Shown here piece after piece: positions 5,638 through 6,031 of a stretch of 6,031 nucleotides of DNA. Location: NCBI GenBank assembly GCA_031376425.1, contig JANMDR010000036.1:1-6031 (forward strand), read 5' to 3'. The translations under genes and the position numbers were made by a program. Position 1 is the first letter of the stretch; every line of letters starts with the position of its first letter. The stretch comes from JANMDR01 sp031376425. Lineage in GTDB: Bacteria > Pseudomonadota > Gammaproteobacteria > Burkholderiales > Usitatibacteraceae. A model generated the notes under the pieces. It searched no databases. It was given only the letters and a program-made list of their open reading frames with translations, and was not told where the DNA came from.

Positions 5638-5922
5638 ATGAGTTTGCAGCCCGCAATGTTAGTGAGCTGGGGCATACGCGCTATGTATATTGGCCCAGGC
5701 TTGCAGTTGGCTGCACATCGTAATGCGGTTGCTGTGCTGGCGCTGGCATTAACTTCGCCCTTGCGTGTTGCCCTTGATGCACGTGATCCTACCAAGGGAT
5801 TTAGGGTATGCCGTAGTGCGTTAATAGAACCCAATGCGCTGCATTTAATTGAAACTAGTAGTGAAGACTACGCATTTATTTATGTAGATGCGCGAGGGTG
5901 TAAAGAATTTTGTGTAGATTGA
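5638..5922 (+). CDS. Protein resembling only the N-terminal sensor domain of an AraC-type regulator
   Basis: The 94 residues read like the cupin-like ligand-binding start of AraC-family regulators: WGIRAMYIGPGLQLAAHRNA (11-30), VLALALTSPLRVAL, then FRVCRSALIEPNALHLIE (55-72) and YAFIYVDARG (78-87). In such regulators this leads into a linker and two helix-turn-helix motifs in a protein of about 250-300 residues. Here a TGA ends the frame after KEFCVD, and none of the three plus-strand frames downstream shows helix-turn-helix sequence. It is therefore either a decayed regulator or a free-standing sensor domain. The ribosome site AAGGA (5626-5630), seven bases before the ATG, is good, so it is likely translated. 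It has no DNA-binding part of its own. Confidence 0.6.
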   Translation: MSLQPAMLVSWGIRAMYIGPGLQLAAHRNAVAVLALALTSPLRVALDARDPTKGFRVCRSALIEPNALHLIETSSEDYAFIYVDARGCKEFCVD

Positions 5923-5933
5923 TTTTTTTGTTA

Positions 5934-5961
5934 GGCTCCCATAGATTTAAATCAAGGAGCC
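5934..5961 (+). promoter_or_regulatory. Inverted repeat covering the ribosome binding site of the next gene
   Basis: GGCTCC (5934-5939) pairs exactly with GGAGCC (5956-5961). Between them lies the 10-bp perfect palindrome GATTTAAATC (5944-5953). The right arm contains most of the AAGGAG Shine-Dalgarno (5954-5959) of the gene starting at 5965. As RNA the hairpin would hide the ribosome site; as DNA the palindrome could be an operator. It has no following T-run, so it is not a terminator. Confidence 0.5.
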
Positions 5962-5964
5962 CAC

Positions 5965-6031
5965 ATGAAACGTAACTTAGCACCAAACGAAGCTGTCACC
6001 ACAAACAATAACCGGCAGGCCGCCTTAGATT
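5965..6031 (+). CDS. Start of an unidentified gene, runs off right edge
   Basis: An ATG at 5965 is preceded five bases upstream by AAGGAG and opens a frame that continues to the window end. The first 22 residues begin MKRNLAPNEAVTT and continue NNNRQAALD. It is polar and asparagine-rich, with no signal peptide, and too short to assign. It follows the AraC-sensor-like gene by 42 bases and may be on the same transcript, with the intervening hairpin controlling its translation. Confidence 0.6.
   Translation, partial: MKRNLAPNEAVTTNNNRQAALD

Overview
The window joins the right end of an integrated element to ordinary chromosome. Gene content, a tRNA-Asn-like 3' half and moderate GC suggest a proteobacterium, probably a betaproteobacterium; this rests on sequence feel, not on a search.

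Left part (1-1173). On the minus strand lies the N-terminal 206 codons of a type I methyltransferase subunit, hsdM. It is cut off at position 140/141 by a sequence that looks like the terminal inverted repeat of an insertion sequence (IS3-like) running off the left edge. Upstream of hsdM is a gene-free stretch of about 590 bases, counted to the start of the next gene. It holds a candidate hsdM promoter overlapped by a perfect 13-bp tandem repeat, an inverted set of GTGTAAT boxes, and the 3' half of a tRNA-Asn gene (about 1128-1173) with no 5' half. This last piece is what an island or prophage leaves at the far end of a tRNA integration site. I therefore read everything left of about 1128 as the end of a genomic island carrying a broken restriction-modification locus. 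Everything to the right is the original chromosome, beginning with the old tRNA terminator (1194-1226).

Middle (1348-3596). Two plus-strand genes are probably co-transcribed. The first is a signal-peptide-bearing member of the argininosuccinate lyase/fumarase superfamily with altered active-site residues. The second is an AlkD-like DNA alkylation repair protein.

Right (3626-6031). Convergent to these on the minus strand are an uncharacterised exported helical protein, whose frame is cut by a TAG with 43 further plausible codons behind it, and a small four-helix membrane protein upstream of it. Divergent from the membrane protein is a 94-residue protein resembling only the N-terminal sensor domain of AraC-type regulators. 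After it, an inverted repeat covers the ribosome binding site of a gene that starts at 5965 and leaves the window.

No complete new system is visible. The points most worth checking are the island boundary with its interrupted hsdM, the exported lyase with a substituted catalytic-site histidine, the in-frame TAG, and the regulator domain without a DNA-binding half.
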